Shown: in pieces, positions 38,089 to 44,696 of the stretch
Layout of the letters: each line of letters begins with the position of its first letter
Numbering within the stretch: position 1 is the first letter of the stretch
IMG/VR virus record: IMGVR_UViG_3300032163_000004
Coordinates: 1 to 64,000 of that record
DNA length: 64,000 nucleotides
Strand: one strand, 5' to 3'
Origin: a virus
Translations under genes and position numbers: made by a program
Notes under the pieces: model-generated
Databases searched by the model: none
What the model was told of the DNA's origin: nothing
The model's input: only the letters and a program-made list of their open reading frames with translations

Positions 38089-38234
38089 TGGTCGATACTG
38101 AACAATCATACATGCTTAAACATAGGTTCGAATCCTATAATTCGCTCCCTAAAAGCGAACTTAGCCAAGTGGATAAGGCAAGACTCTTGAAAAGTCTCAA
38201 TATGCAAACAAATTGGTTGTTCGACTTTCGACCA
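38089..38234 (+). ncRNA. Y-RNA-like unit 2 (permuted tRNA insert)
   Basis: P1 TGGTCGA/TCGACCA, loop TACT/GACTT, P2 GAACAATC/GGTTGTTC, then ATACATGC. The insert carries a tRNA whose halves are in reverse order (38122-38197). This is the same topology as the tRNA mimic of bacterial YrlA RNA. Confidence 0.72.
38122..38197 (+). tRNA. circularly permuted tRNA-Ser(TGA)-like domain
   Basis: Order along the strand: T arm ATAGG-TTCGAAT-CCTAT (38122-38138), acceptor 3' strand AATTCGC, connector TCCCTAAAA, acceptor 5' strand GCGAACT (38155-38161), U8-A9, D arm GCC/GGC, then anticodon arm AGACT-CTTGAAA-AGTCT. Read with halves swapped this is a complete tRNA with U33 and anticodon TGA; the acceptor has one C-A mismatch. 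No CCA follows the acceptor strand. The RNA ends emerge where the variable arm would be. Confidence 0.68.
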
Positions 38235-38258
38235 TATTTATTAAAAATGGAGAAGGAA

Positions 38259-38423
38259 ATGAGAAACCCTAAAATAGGAGATCGTTTCTATTCTGAAGTA
38301 TATGATCTTAACGGAACTATTAAAGCAGTAAAAAATAGTTGGATTAGAATCCAATATGACGATTGGTCTCATGGTGATTTTTCTACTAACGAATTCTATA
38401 AACTTCATATATCACTTGATTAG
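38259..38423 (+). CDS. 54-residue protein inside the RNA array
   Basis: Start at 38259 after GGAGAAGGAA. The open frame reaches back to 38088, but that part is RNA unit 2. The protein, M-R-N-P-K-I-G-D-R-F-Y-S-E onward, reads like a small beta barrel (I-R-I-Q-Y-D-D-W-S-H-G). Located between units 2 and 3 of the array. Not recognised. Confidence 0.6.
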   Translation: MRNPKIGDRFYSEVYDLNGTIKAVKNSWIRIQYDDWSHGDFSTNEFYKLHISLD

Positions 38424-38427
38424 ATAA

Positions 38428-38496
38428 GCCAGTCACTGAATAATCATACATGCTTCTATCCTAAAGGAAACAATAATGGTTATTCGACTTACTGGC
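38428..38496 (+). ncRNA. Y-RNA-like unit 3 (short hairpin)
   Basis: P1 GCCAGT/ACTGGC, loop CACT/GACTT, P2 GAATAATC/GGTTATTC, ATACATGC, and then only a tiny stem TCC-taaa-GGA. No tRNA domain. Shows the minimal unit of about 69 bases. Confidence 0.65.
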
Positions 38497-38505
38497 ATAA
38501 AATAA

Positions 38506-38580
38506 TAGTCAGTCACTGAGTAATCTTACATGCCTTTTAGGTAGGCTCCAAAACCGAAAGGTTACTCGACTTACTGACTA
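38506..38580 (+). ncRNA. Y-RNA-like unit 4 (short hairpin)
   Basis: P1 TAGTCAGT/ACTGACTA, loop CACT/GACTT, P2 GAGTAATC/GGTTACTC, TTACATGC, then a small stem GCCT-tttaggt-AGGC. P2 differs from unit 3 by a compensating change (AAT/ATT to AGT/ACT). Confidence 0.65.
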
Positions 38581-38590
38581 AAAAAATTGG

Positions 38591-38714
38591 GTTAGTCACT
38601 GGATAATCATACATGCTTTTTAGCTCAATTGGTTGAGCGTTAGTACTTAGAACTAAGGGTTGATGGTTCAACTCCATCAAAAGCAGCCAAAAATTGGTTA
38701 TCCGACTTACTAAC
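38591..38714 (+). ncRNA. Y-RNA-like unit 5 (tRNA insert)
   Basis: P1 GTTAGT/ACTAAC, loop CACT/GACTT, P2 GGATAATC/GGTTATCC, ATACATGC. Holds a full-length tRNA at 38614-38689. Last unit of the array. Confidence 0.68.
38614..38689 (+). tRNA. tRNA-like domain in unit 5 (anticodon TTA)
   Basis: Seven-base acceptor TGCTTTT/AAAAGCA, discriminator G, CCA; U8-A9; D arm GCTC/GAGC; anticodon arm TTAGT-ACTTAGA-ACTAA; T arm GATGG-TTCAACT-CCATC. Standard numbering gives anticodon TTA (would read UAA) with C33. A one-base shift would give a Leu-like TAG. Either a decoy or a tRNA with an altered loop. Confidence 0.62.
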
Positions 38715-38814
38715 TCATTTTTATTTTAGGATTCTGCATCCGTATAAACTCACGACTCCATTTGTGACCTTCTGCCTAATCAACGCTCAACGAGCATAAG
38801 CACCTCCATGAGCT
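38715..38814 (+). other. array tail with small stems
   Basis: After unit 5, TTAGG and CCTAA can enclose GGAT-tctgc-ATCC and TCAC-gactccattt-GTGA; GCTC-aac-GAGC follows. No conserved unit motif is present. Possibly further structured RNA; no gene seen. Confidence 0.35.
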
Positions 38815-38862
38815 AATAAAGGAACTAGATAACTCATAATTATTTAGTTCCTTTATTTTTTT
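38815..38862 (+). terminator. terminator of the Ro60-like/RNA operon
   Basis: AATAAAGGAACTA, 17-base loop, TAGTTCCTTTATT and T-run. A perfect 13-bp stem, and the last element before the next promoter box. Confidence 0.85.
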
Positions 38863-38879
38863 GTTGAACTAGCCCTTAT

Positions 38880-38899
38880 TACATATATTAATTAATAGA
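38880..38899 (+). promoter_or_regulatory. rightward phage promoter box
   Basis: TACATATATTAATTAATAGA then AAGGAG. Follows a terminator instead of a divergent gene; as at 20200, no TGAACA element accompanies it. Confidence 0.65.
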
Positions 38900-38913
38900 A
38901 AGGAGATGAAACT

Positions 38914-39213
38914 TTGATAAACAGAAAACGAATTGATTTCTTCAAAAAGAATTGGAAATTAGGAATTCACCTTATCTTGTATACTAGGAGATTTGGAGTA
39001 AATAACGAATGGTGGAACTATTTTTCATCAACAGTTTGGGGAAATCCTATCCATAAAATCTTGTGGGACATTATACGTATTTATCCTTTAGTTCGCAATT
39101 ATAAAAGTATGAGATTTCGTGCAGGAGCCCTTCATTTCATGACAGATGAACAATATGAATTAGCATTTGGAAAGACTAAAGAATCAAGATTTAAACAGAG
39201 GAGGTTAATATGA
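38914..39213 (+). CDS. hypothetical basic protein
   Basis: 99 residues from a TTG at 38914 after AAAGGAGATGAAAC. Trp/Lys/Arg-rich (F-F-K-K-N-W-K-L-G-I-H, N-E-W-W-N-Y-F-S-S). Ends overlapping the next ATG. Not recognised. Confidence 0.55.
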   Translation: MINRKRIDFFKKNWKLGIHLILYTRRFGVNNEWWNYFSSTVWGNPIHKILWDIIRIYPLVRNYKSMRFRAGALHFMTDEQYELAFGKTKESRFKQRRLI

Positions 39214-39497
39214 ACGAAGCCGATAAGATCAGAAAGAAATATGCTGAAGTCGGAAAACTTTGTAGCGAAGACTTAGATGGGGAACTGGCAGAACTAAGGA
39301 GTAGTTGTGGCCACAACGAATCAATAAGTTATAGAGAAGCCTCGAGATACTGGGGAGGAGAGTTATATTTTACAGAAGAAGAAGTTGCAAATATTATAGA
39401 ACCAAAAGATATACATACTGGAAAAAAGTATGAAGATTTACTACCAGTAAGAATATGTAAACGATGTGACAAGTTATTGTGGCCAAGTATGAACTAA
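39210..39497 (+). CDS. hypothetical protein with C-terminal Cys pair
   Basis: 95 residues, ATG in an ATGA overlap with the previous stop, RBS AGAGGAGGTTAAT. Acidic helix, central W-G-G-E-L-Y-F-T, C-terminal C-K-R-C-D-K with an earlier C-G-H. Not recognised. Confidence 0.6.
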   Translation: MNEADKIRKKYAEVGKLCSEDLDGELAELRSSCGHNESISYREASRYWGGELYFTEEEVANIIEPKDIHTGKKYEDLLPVRICKRCDKLLWPSMN

Positions 39498-39513
39498 GGA
39501 AGGAGAAGAAAAT

Positions 39514-40020
39514 ATGAAAACTGAAATGAGAAACAGATTAGCAGAAGTTCTTAAAGAACACAAAGAGATGGATGATTTTGCATCTAATCACTGGAGCAAG
39601 GTAGCCAATCTAGAAACAGAAAGACGACAGCTTTTATCACAGATAATAAAGGAAGAAAAGTTACTTAGTGAAGCTACCTTTTCTTTTAGAATAGATGTCT
39701 ACATACATAATAGAACTTGTGCCTTGGATGGACCAGTGTTGAGGGAAATGAAAGGATTGCAACAACTTTTAAAGGGTACACCTGAAGACAATAGTGATTA
39801 TCTTAGTCTTGATTTAGGCGAGGGGCATTTAAGTGTTAATGACGGAGAAGTTCATATTTCTATCAATAAGCTAGAGGATTCTCAAAAGATCATTGATGAT
39901 TGGGGCTTAAAGGTTGAATATAAAAACCTTGCGAAGCATAAAGAAAAGTTAGAAGAAGATTTAAAGGTAATAAACACTTTTATTAGAAAAATCACAAAGG
40001 AAGGAGGTTTTATAAAATGA
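39514..40020 (+). CDS. helical hypothetical protein
   Basis: 168 residues, ATG after AAGGAAGGAGAAGAAAAT. Long charged helices at both ends flank a beta-rich middle (S-L-D-L-G-E-G-H-L-S-V, E-V-H-I-S-I). No motif recognised. Coupled to the next gene by ATGA. Confidence 0.62.
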   Translation: MKTEMRNRLAEVLKEHKEMDDFASNHWSKVANLETERRQLLSQIIKEEKLLSEATFSFRIDVYIHNRTCALDGPVLREMKGLQQLLKGTPEDNSDYLSLDLGEGHLSVNDGEVHISINKLEDSQKIIDDWGLKVEYKNLAKHKEKLEEDLKVINTFIRKITKEGGFIK

Positions 40021-40199
40021 AGTGTAATATTTGTGGTGAAGAAGCAGAAGACTATATTGACTCTAATGAATGTCTCCGTATAGATATTGGAGAGTTTGTT
40101 TGTAAAAAGTGTTGTGACGACTGTCCATTTGCTTACGGAATTTGTGACCACCACCTTCGTGTAATTAAAAAGAAATGGACTGGTCCTATGTCAAACTAA
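40017..40199 (+). CDS. 60-residue zinc finger protein
   Basis: C-N-I-C-G-E, C-K-K-C-C-D-D-C and a C-D-H-H segment give up to eight ligands, enough for two zinc ions. RBS AAGGAGGTTTTATAA. Function unknown. Confidence 0.62.
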   Translation: MKCNICGEEAEDYIDSNECLRIDIGEFVCKKCCDDCPFAYGICDHHLRVIKKKWTGPMSN

Positions 40200-40223
40200 T
40201 CCTTGAAAGAAAGGAGGTTAAAA

Positions 40224-40475
40224 ATGCAACAAGGTAAAGTTATTATGTCTCTTAAAGAAGCTAACAAAATAGTATCTGAAGAATATCGGATTGGCAAGAG
40301 AAATGAGAATGATCTTTACCCAGTATATAAAAGAGATACTTCTTCTCATATGATTGCTCTTATTAGGGGGGCTCATTGTGAAGAACGAATTGCATTTGCC
40401 AAAACATTAGAACAAGCTGTAGATATTACTAAAGGGATTGTAGAACAAGATCCATCTCAAAGAAAGGAGGTATGA
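40224..40475 (+). CDS. hypothetical protein
   Basis: 83 residues from the ATG at 40224 after AAAGGAGGTTAAA. V-I-M-S-L-K-E-A-N-K-I-V-S-E-E-Y and A-F-A-K-T-L-E-Q-A-V-D-I-T-K-G-I-V frame a helical domain. Not recognised. Confidence 0.6.
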   Translation: MQQGKVIMSLKEANKIVSEEYRIGKRNENDLYPVYKRDTSSHMIALIRGAHCEERIAFAKTLEQAVDITKGIVEQDPSQRKEV

Positions 40476-40480
40476 CAAAA

Positions 40481-40684
40481 GTGAAGCCAAAAATAAACAG
40501 ATTAGAAAATGATTTTGGAGGAGGATATTCTATTGATTCTATCACAATTGGAAAGAAAACATTTGAAATTTGGGAGTCAGTAGTTGGATGGGAGAATAGT
40601 ATGAAAAATATAGAGAGAGCGATAACAAAAGCCTATAACGAAGGATTCAAAGATGGTCAAAAACCTGAAAGAGAAAAGCGATAA
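40481..40684 (+). CDS. hypothetical protein
   Basis: 67 residues from the GTG at 40481, ten bases after AAAGGAGG; the ATG at 40472 is too close to that site. G-G-G-Y-S-I-D-S-I-T-I-G-K-K-T-F-E-I-W starts a beta-like segment, then a helix. Last gene before the terminator. Confidence 0.55.
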   Translation: MKPKINRLENDFGGGYSIDSITIGKKTFEIWESVVGWENSMKNIERAITKAYNEGFKDGQKPEREKR

Positions 40685-40715
40685 ATAAAACGCCATTTGC
40701 ATTTGATGGATAATA

Positions 40716-40744
40716 TTGGAGGTCTTTGGACCTCTTTTTTTGTT
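40716..40744. terminator. terminator at convergent junction
   Basis: GAGGTC-tttg-GACCTC with a following T-run. Separates the rightward operon from the leftward gene ending at 40745. Confidence 0.75.
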
Positions 40745-41023
40745 TCAATTTCTATGATTTTTAGCCCATTCTTTAACTTTCCTAGATGCTCTATATGTAT
40801 GCTTTCCTGGGTGTTTCTTTTTCCATTCAATATAAATTTTCATTTTATCAGAATTCATTAACCGTATAAAAGACATCTTAGCAAGTTCTTTATTAGTGAA
40901 TAACATATGAACTTGGTTTCCACAATCTGTACAACAATCGATTATCTCAACACCACCAAGACTTCTTGGAATTTTATGGTGTTTCATAGTTGCTTTATCA
41001 GTTAGACAAAATCTACATTTCAT
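40745..41023 (-). CDS. HNH-type nuclease domain protein
   Basis: 92 residues. C-R-F-C-L near the start, H-H-K-I-P-R-S-L-G-G, C-C-T-D-C-G and V-H-M-L-F-T-N reproduce the C-x2-C ... H-H-x-x-P-x-S-x-G-G ... C-x2-C ... V-H core of HNH nucleases. No strong RBS is visible before its ATG. May be a free-standing homing or DNA-processing nuclease. Confidence 0.65.
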   Translation of the reverse strand: MKCRFCLTDKATMKHHKIPRSLGGVEIIDCCTDCGNQVHMLFTNKELAKMSFIRLMNSDKMKIYIEWKKKHPGKHTYRASRKVKEWAKNHRN

Positions 41024-41040
41024 TTTTTTTGTCTCAACAT

Positions 41041-41253
41041 CTATAAATTTATCATCACTCCAGAATCTTCTTTAGAAATATCAAGAAGAAAATTACAAAG
41101 TTCATTTGTATATAGAAATACTTTACAAGAAGATTCATTTTCCACACCTAAATGAACACATCCATTTCTACAATGGTCCGTTGGCTTATGAAGGAGTATA
41201 TGACCACACCCTTTCATTTCACATTTATCATATCTTTCACATATTACCGTCAT
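41041..41253 (-). CDS. Cys/His-rich hypothetical protein
   Basis: 70 residues. C-E-R-Y-D-K-C-E-M-K-G-C-G-H near the N-terminus and H-C-R-N-G-C-V-H suggest zinc binding. RBS GAGGATAAAAGCGA. Coupled to the upstream gene by ATGA. Not recognised. Confidence 0.58.
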   Translation of the reverse strand: MTVICERYDKCEMKGCGHILLHKPTDHCRNGCVHLGVENESSCKVFLYTNELCNFLLDISKEDSGVMINL

Positions 41254-41579
41254 TCGCTTTTATCCTCTTTAAATTCTTTTACTTCCACTGTTACTATAAA
41301 CGCAGGTTTAAAATCGATCATTGTAAGATTTATTGTCAACTCAGGCATTGAATCTTCTGGTCTATTCTTAAGTTTTGCTAAATCTTCCTCTTTAATTAAA
41401 GTTTGATTAATAGGTCCTTGTTCTCTACATCTCCAACAATAATAGTATTTAAAACCTTTATCAAAAGGAACACCTTTCGAATCTATAATTAGTTTTGAAA
41501 GGTCAGCTGGAAATATTGGTTTATAACACATTGGACATAAATAATCAACTTCTCCAAAACAAGATAGACATATAGTCAC
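41250..41579 (-). CDS. zinc-ribbon hypothetical protein
   Basis: 109 residues starting at a GTG that overlaps the previous stop, after GAGGAGGATACTGCA. C-L-S-C-F-G and C-P-M-C-Y near the start and C-W-R-C-R further on form two knuckles. C-terminal beta-rich segment I-N-L-T-M-I-D-F-K. Function unknown. Confidence 0.58.
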   Translation of the reverse strand: MTICLSCFGEVDYLCPMCYKPIFPADLSKLIIDSKGVPFDKGFKYYYCWRCREQGPINQTLIKEEDLAKLKNRPEDSMPELTINLTMIDFKPAFIVTVEVKEFKEDKSE

Positions 41580-41767
41580 TGCAGTATCCTCCTCTTTTCT
41601 CTATTTGAACTACCTAAATCAAACTCAAAGCGAAATATTTTTCCTTTGGTTTCTGTTTTCTTTTTCCTGCGTTCATCTAATTTATCTTCTATAAGACATA
41701 TTAAAATAGATAATATAATAGGTGCTAGAACTATTGCACAAACAATTTCCCACTTTATTATCATCAT
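41576..41767 (-). CDS. single-pass membrane protein
   Basis: 63 residues, ATG after GGAGAATATCA. Membrane helix about residues 7-27 (V-C-A-I-V-L-A-P-I-I-L), then a strongly basic tail (D-E-R-R-K-K-K-T). Coupled to the next gene. Function unknown. Confidence 0.58.
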   Translation of the reverse strand: MMIIKWEIVCAIVLAPIILSILICLIEDKLDERRKKKTETKGKIFRFEFDLGSSNREKRRILQ

Positions 41768-41777
41768 TGATATTCTC

Positions 41778-41939
41778 CTATTTTATTCTATGATAAAAAT
41801 CCTTTGACTTCGCTTCCTTTAATAGTTCTCTTTCCTTTGGATTTAAAAAACGTTCAATAATCTCTCCTGGTTTTGTCCTCTGTCTATAGTTCAATATTGT
41901 TATCCACAAAAGTTTATCAATAACGTCTGAGATTCTCAT
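41778..41939 (-). CDS. 53-residue hypothetical protein
   Basis: ATG at 41939 after AAGGAAGTAATAT. Helical and basic (D-V-I-D-K-L-L-W-I-T, K-E-R-E-L-L-K-E-A-K). Not recognised. Confidence 0.58.
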   Translation of the reverse strand: MRISDVIDKLLWITILNYRQRTKPGEIIERFLNPKERELLKEAKSKDFYHRIK

Positions 41940-41955
41940 ATATTACTTCCTTATT

Positions 41956-42213
41956 TTACCACTCACTCCAAAAGTAACACATCCAAAAAACAAAGAGTAT
42001 AAAAAGGATAATTTGAGTTCCTCCTAAAAACCAAAAACCCAATCCATAAATAGCAAACTTTTGCCAGAAACCTTCTGGATTCACAAGATACTTAAACAAG
42101 AAAAATATCAAACTGGGAATAATCATAATAACAAAAGATGTCAAACTAACTAAAATCCACATTATCAAATCTTTAAAAATTCTAGGTTGTATTTCCTTCG
42201 TAGTTAATTTCAT
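41956..42213 (-). CDS. two-helix membrane protein
   Basis: 85 residues, ATG after GGAGAATAGAAGAAT. Membrane segments at about 18-40 and 60-82, rich in Phe, Trp and Ile. Directly downstream of the AAA+ gene and likely co-expressed with it. Function unknown. Confidence 0.6.
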   Translation of the reverse strand: MKLTTKEIQPRIFKDLIMWILVSLTSFVIMIIPSLIFFLFKYLVNPEGFWQKFAIYGLGFWFLGGTQIILFILFVFWMCYFWSEW

Positions 42214-42219
42214 ATTCTT

Positions 42220-43203
42220 CTATTCTCCATTAGCATCAAATCCTATTTTATTACTATCGTACTCTACACTAGATCTCTTTATAGTTGTTATTTCTTTTAA
42301 TCTAATTATTGATTCTTCAAAATTATTACCCAAACATTTAACTGATATAACTAGTTCACATAAAGAAGCAAAAGAGAATCCTTTTGTACGTTCCACCCAC
42401 TTATCTAAATCTTCTCCGTTCACTCCTAATTTATTCTTAAAATATACCATTCTTATCTTTTCATTAGGCATATCAATTTTTATCACTCTATCAAATCTTC
42501 TTGGTCTAGCTACAATCCTTTTATCTAGTCTCTCAGGATAATTAGTCGTAGCTATATTAATAACTTTGTCAACTTGGTTCTCTCCATCTAAAAGCATAAG
42601 AACATCAGACTCACCCCAATTAGAAACGATAGCATCTATATCTTCAAAAACACAAACAATTCCTCTATCTGGTTCTACTTCTCTAAATATCTTTAAACCA
42701 TCAGAAGCAATTCTTGGACTACCTGAGCAAATAAAAACAATACCCTTTCTATTAATAACATTCTTTATAATTCGTTGAACTAAACAACTCTTTCCAGAAC
42801 CTGCTGGACCATAAAGAAGATATCCTCTTCTATGAAGAAATCCATATTTTTTAAATGGTTCTCCCATATTCCAAAATATGTCTACTTCTTTTTCTATATT
42901 GTCAGAAACACTATCTGGAAAACTTATCAATTCATCAGTGTTTAGTGGATTTTCACAAATTAAAATCCCTATTGAACTATCTCTAAAAGTATAAACTCCA
43001 GACCTTAAAGTCTTAATTGTAAGAGAACTAGCTAAATATTTTCCAGAACTAACTATTGACCATTGATTTCTCTTTAGTTTATTCTCTTCTCTATATTCCT
43101 CTTTTGGTTGACATTCTTCAATTCTTTCTTCACGCCCAGCTTTTCCTGTAACGGGTTTACCTTCACCACCTACACAAGTTCCAAATTCTTCTAACGCGTT
43201 CAT
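42220..43203 (-). CDS. AAA+ ATPase (BCS1-like)
   Basis: 327 residues from the ATG at 43203 after AAAGGAGAGAGGAAT. Walker A G-P-A-G-S-G-K-S near residue 143, Walker B V-C-V-F-E-D-I-D, sensor 1 I-A-T-T-N and the arginine-finger segment R-P-R-R-F-D-R are all intact. The N-terminal 120 residues carry no known domain. The small P-loop insert and the G-Y-L-L-Y-G-P pattern fit the classical AAA group containing BCS1 and proteasome-type motors. Could unfold or remodel a phage protein; substrate unknown. Confidence 0.82.
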   Translation of the reverse strand: MNALEEFGTCVGGEGKPVTGKAGREERIEECQPKEEYREENKLKRNQWSIVSSGKYLASSLTIKTLRSGVYTFRDSSIGILICENPLNTDELISFPDSVSDNIEKEVDIFWNMGEPFKKYGFLHRRGYLLYGPAGSGKSCLVQRIIKNVINRKGIVFICSGSPRIASDGLKIFREVEPDRGIVCVFEDIDAIVSNWGESDVLMLLDGENQVDKVINIATTNYPERLDKRIVARPRRFDRVIKIDMPNEKIRMVYFKNKLGVNGEDLDKWVERTKGFSFASLCELVISVKCLGNNFEESIIRLKEITTIKRSSVEYDSNKIGFDANGE

Positions 43204-43222
43204 ATTCCTCTCTCCTTTAAAT

Positions 43223-43408
43223 TTATTCTTTATAGTGAGGATTCGGTTCTCCACACCTTGGACAAAACTTATGAGGTCTCCATACATAATAATCCCCTTT
43301 TATAGGAATCATAGGATAAAGTCGATGATGCGTATCAAACTGCTCACCCGTAGAGAATTTTCCCATAAACTTATGTCCCCATACAAAACAGATAAACCAC
43401 TTAATCAT
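43223..43408 (-). CDS. small zinc-binding hypothetical protein
   Basis: 61 residues. F-C-P-R-C-G-E near the C-terminus and several His residues (G-H-K-F, H-H-R) suggest a zinc site. Hydrophobic start (W-F-I-C-F-V-W). Upstream of the AAA+ gene. Not recognised. Confidence 0.5.
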   Translation of the reverse strand: MIKWFICFVWGHKFMGKFSTGEQFDTHHRLYPMIPIKGDYYVWRPHKFCPRCGEPNPHYKE

Positions 43409-43411
43409 TTC

Positions 43412-43777
43412 TCACTTCTCCTTTCTTTCTCTCCGGAACCACTTCAATATCTTCTCAATAAAATTCATAAGACTCATAAGACCACCTATTCCTGAACCAA
43501 CTTTTAATCCTATACCAGCATAGTCAGGTTTAGATGAAACTTGAACTGCAGGAGGTTGTGTAGGTCGAATATCAGAAGGCTTTTTAGATTCTTCTTTCTT
43601 TTCTTTAAACGATTTGGGTTGTTTATCTAAATATTCATATAGATGAGGTGATATCAATGTTGGTTGTTTTACCGCTTGTTTTACAGCTACATGTTCCACT
43701 TGGTATTTTACAATCAAACCAAATAAACATAGTATAAAAACAGGTAACCAAAATTTAGTAGTTCTCCATTTCTTCAT
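43412..43777 (-). CDS. membrane-anchored hypothetical protein
   Basis: 121 residues from the ATG at 43777 after GGGAGAAGAT. N-terminal anchor about residues 8-25 (F-W-L-P-V-F-I-L-C-L-F), a long Lys/Pro-rich linker (S-K-K-P-S-D-I-R-P-T), then a hydrophobic Gly-rich C-terminus (I-G-G-L-M-S-L-M-N-F). Could span the envelope. Confidence 0.62.
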   Translation of the reverse strand: MKKWRTTKFWLPVFILCLFGLIVKYQVEHVAVKQAVKQPTLISPHLYEYLDKQPKSFKEKKEESKKPSDIRPTQPPAVQVSSKPDYAGIGLKVGSGIGGLMSLMNFIEKILKWFRRERKEK

Positions 43778-44367
43778 ATCTTCTCCCATTCTTTACTTAA
43801 AATTTCTGCAAGATCTGGCAAGTTCCAATGGTGACAAACAATATCATCAACTCCACATCCAAATGGATTATCATCAATAATTTGCCAACTATCTATTATA
43901 TTATCTCTCTCACCAAGCCATCCTATAAGACCTCCCTTTTCTTTAGGACTTACAGAATGAATAGATGTAAAACGTTTTTGACAAGCTTCAGCATGAGACT
44001 CAAAATAAGGTATCAAATGAACTTTATATACATTAGATTTTTCATCTGCACTTACTCTTAAAATAAGAGTTTTAATATACTTACCCTTCGTGAATGTAAT
44101 TTTAGCATAAGGTTTAAACTTCTTTATTATGCTTGGAATAAGTACTTGATTAAACACTACTATTGCTCTTTCAATCAGGCAAGCAGCATAATGAAATCGA
44201 TCTGATTCTCTATGACAATTACGAGACCGAAATTTTATAACAAGTTCCGAATGTCCAAAAGTGAAAGGAACACGAAACAAAAAAAGTCGAACATCTATTC
44301 CGATAAGATTTTTCAACCTAAACCAAGTTCTAGCTTCTAAACTATCAAACATTTTAGAATTCTCCAT
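43774..44367 (-). CDS. hypothetical protein
   Basis: 197 residues, ATG after AGAATGGAGAATTCT region. Basic, alpha/beta, with R-V-P-F-T-F-G-H-S-E-L-V-I-K-F and C-H-H-W-N-L-P-D-L. I do not recognise it. It overlaps the membrane protein downstream. Confidence 0.6.
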   Translation of the reverse strand: MENSKMFDSLEARTWFRLKNLIGIDVRLFLFRVPFTFGHSELVIKFRSRNCHRESDRFHYAACLIERAIVVFNQVLIPSIIKKFKPYAKITFTKGKYIKTLILRVSADEKSNVYKVHLIPYFESHAEACQKRFTSIHSVSPKEKGGLIGWLGERDNIIDSWQIIDDNPFGCGVDDIVCHHWNLPDLAEILSKEWEKI

Positions 44368-44373
44368 TCTTAC

Positions 44374-44625
44374 TTACCAATCAGGGTCAACTTCATTTCC
44401 CCAAACTATATAGTCTCCTTCTTTTCTATACCTATAAGGTATATTTAGTAACTTACAAATACTTTCAGTACTCTTTATATAATCAGGATCTTGACCTGTC
44501 ATAACCCAAATCATACCTCTTATCTGGTTCCCAATAGCTTCAATACGAAAAGAGTTAGTAGACTGACTCATTGCTTTAATTCTTTCCATTACAATAATAC
44601 ACTGTTCCCTATTCCACTTGTCCAT
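44374..44625 (-). CDS. hypothetical protein
   Basis: 83 residues from the ATG at 44625 after AGAGGTTATCAT. Helical start (W-N-R-E-Q-C-I-I-V-M-E-R-I-K), then G-N-Q-I-R-G-M-I-W-V-M. Located six bases upstream of the previous gene. Not recognised. Confidence 0.55.
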   Translation of the reverse strand: MDKWNREQCIIVMERIKAMSQSTNSFRIEAIGNQIRGMIWVMTGQDPDYIKSTESICKLLNIPYRYRKEGDYIVWGNEVDPDW

Positions 44626-44696
44626 ATGATAACCTCTTCTTTTCAGCAATGATAGTTCTTCTAGTTAAATTTTTTTTGTATCATTCAACTCCTTAA

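Noticed and set aside
38088-38258. N-terminal extension of the ORF ending at 38423
   Set aside because: The extension lies on RNA unit 2, has no ribosome binding site, and the in-frame ATG at 38259 does.
38647-38649. Stop-codon reassignment (UAA suppressor tRNA)
   Set aside because: UAA, UAG and UGA all end well-defined genes throughout the window, often followed directly by the next RBS, so no recoding is seen.
37951-38714. Repeat array as a CRISPR
   Set aside because: The repeated parts are two separated complementary strands around variable inserts, with compensating changes, not direct repeats with unique spacers; no cas gene is near.
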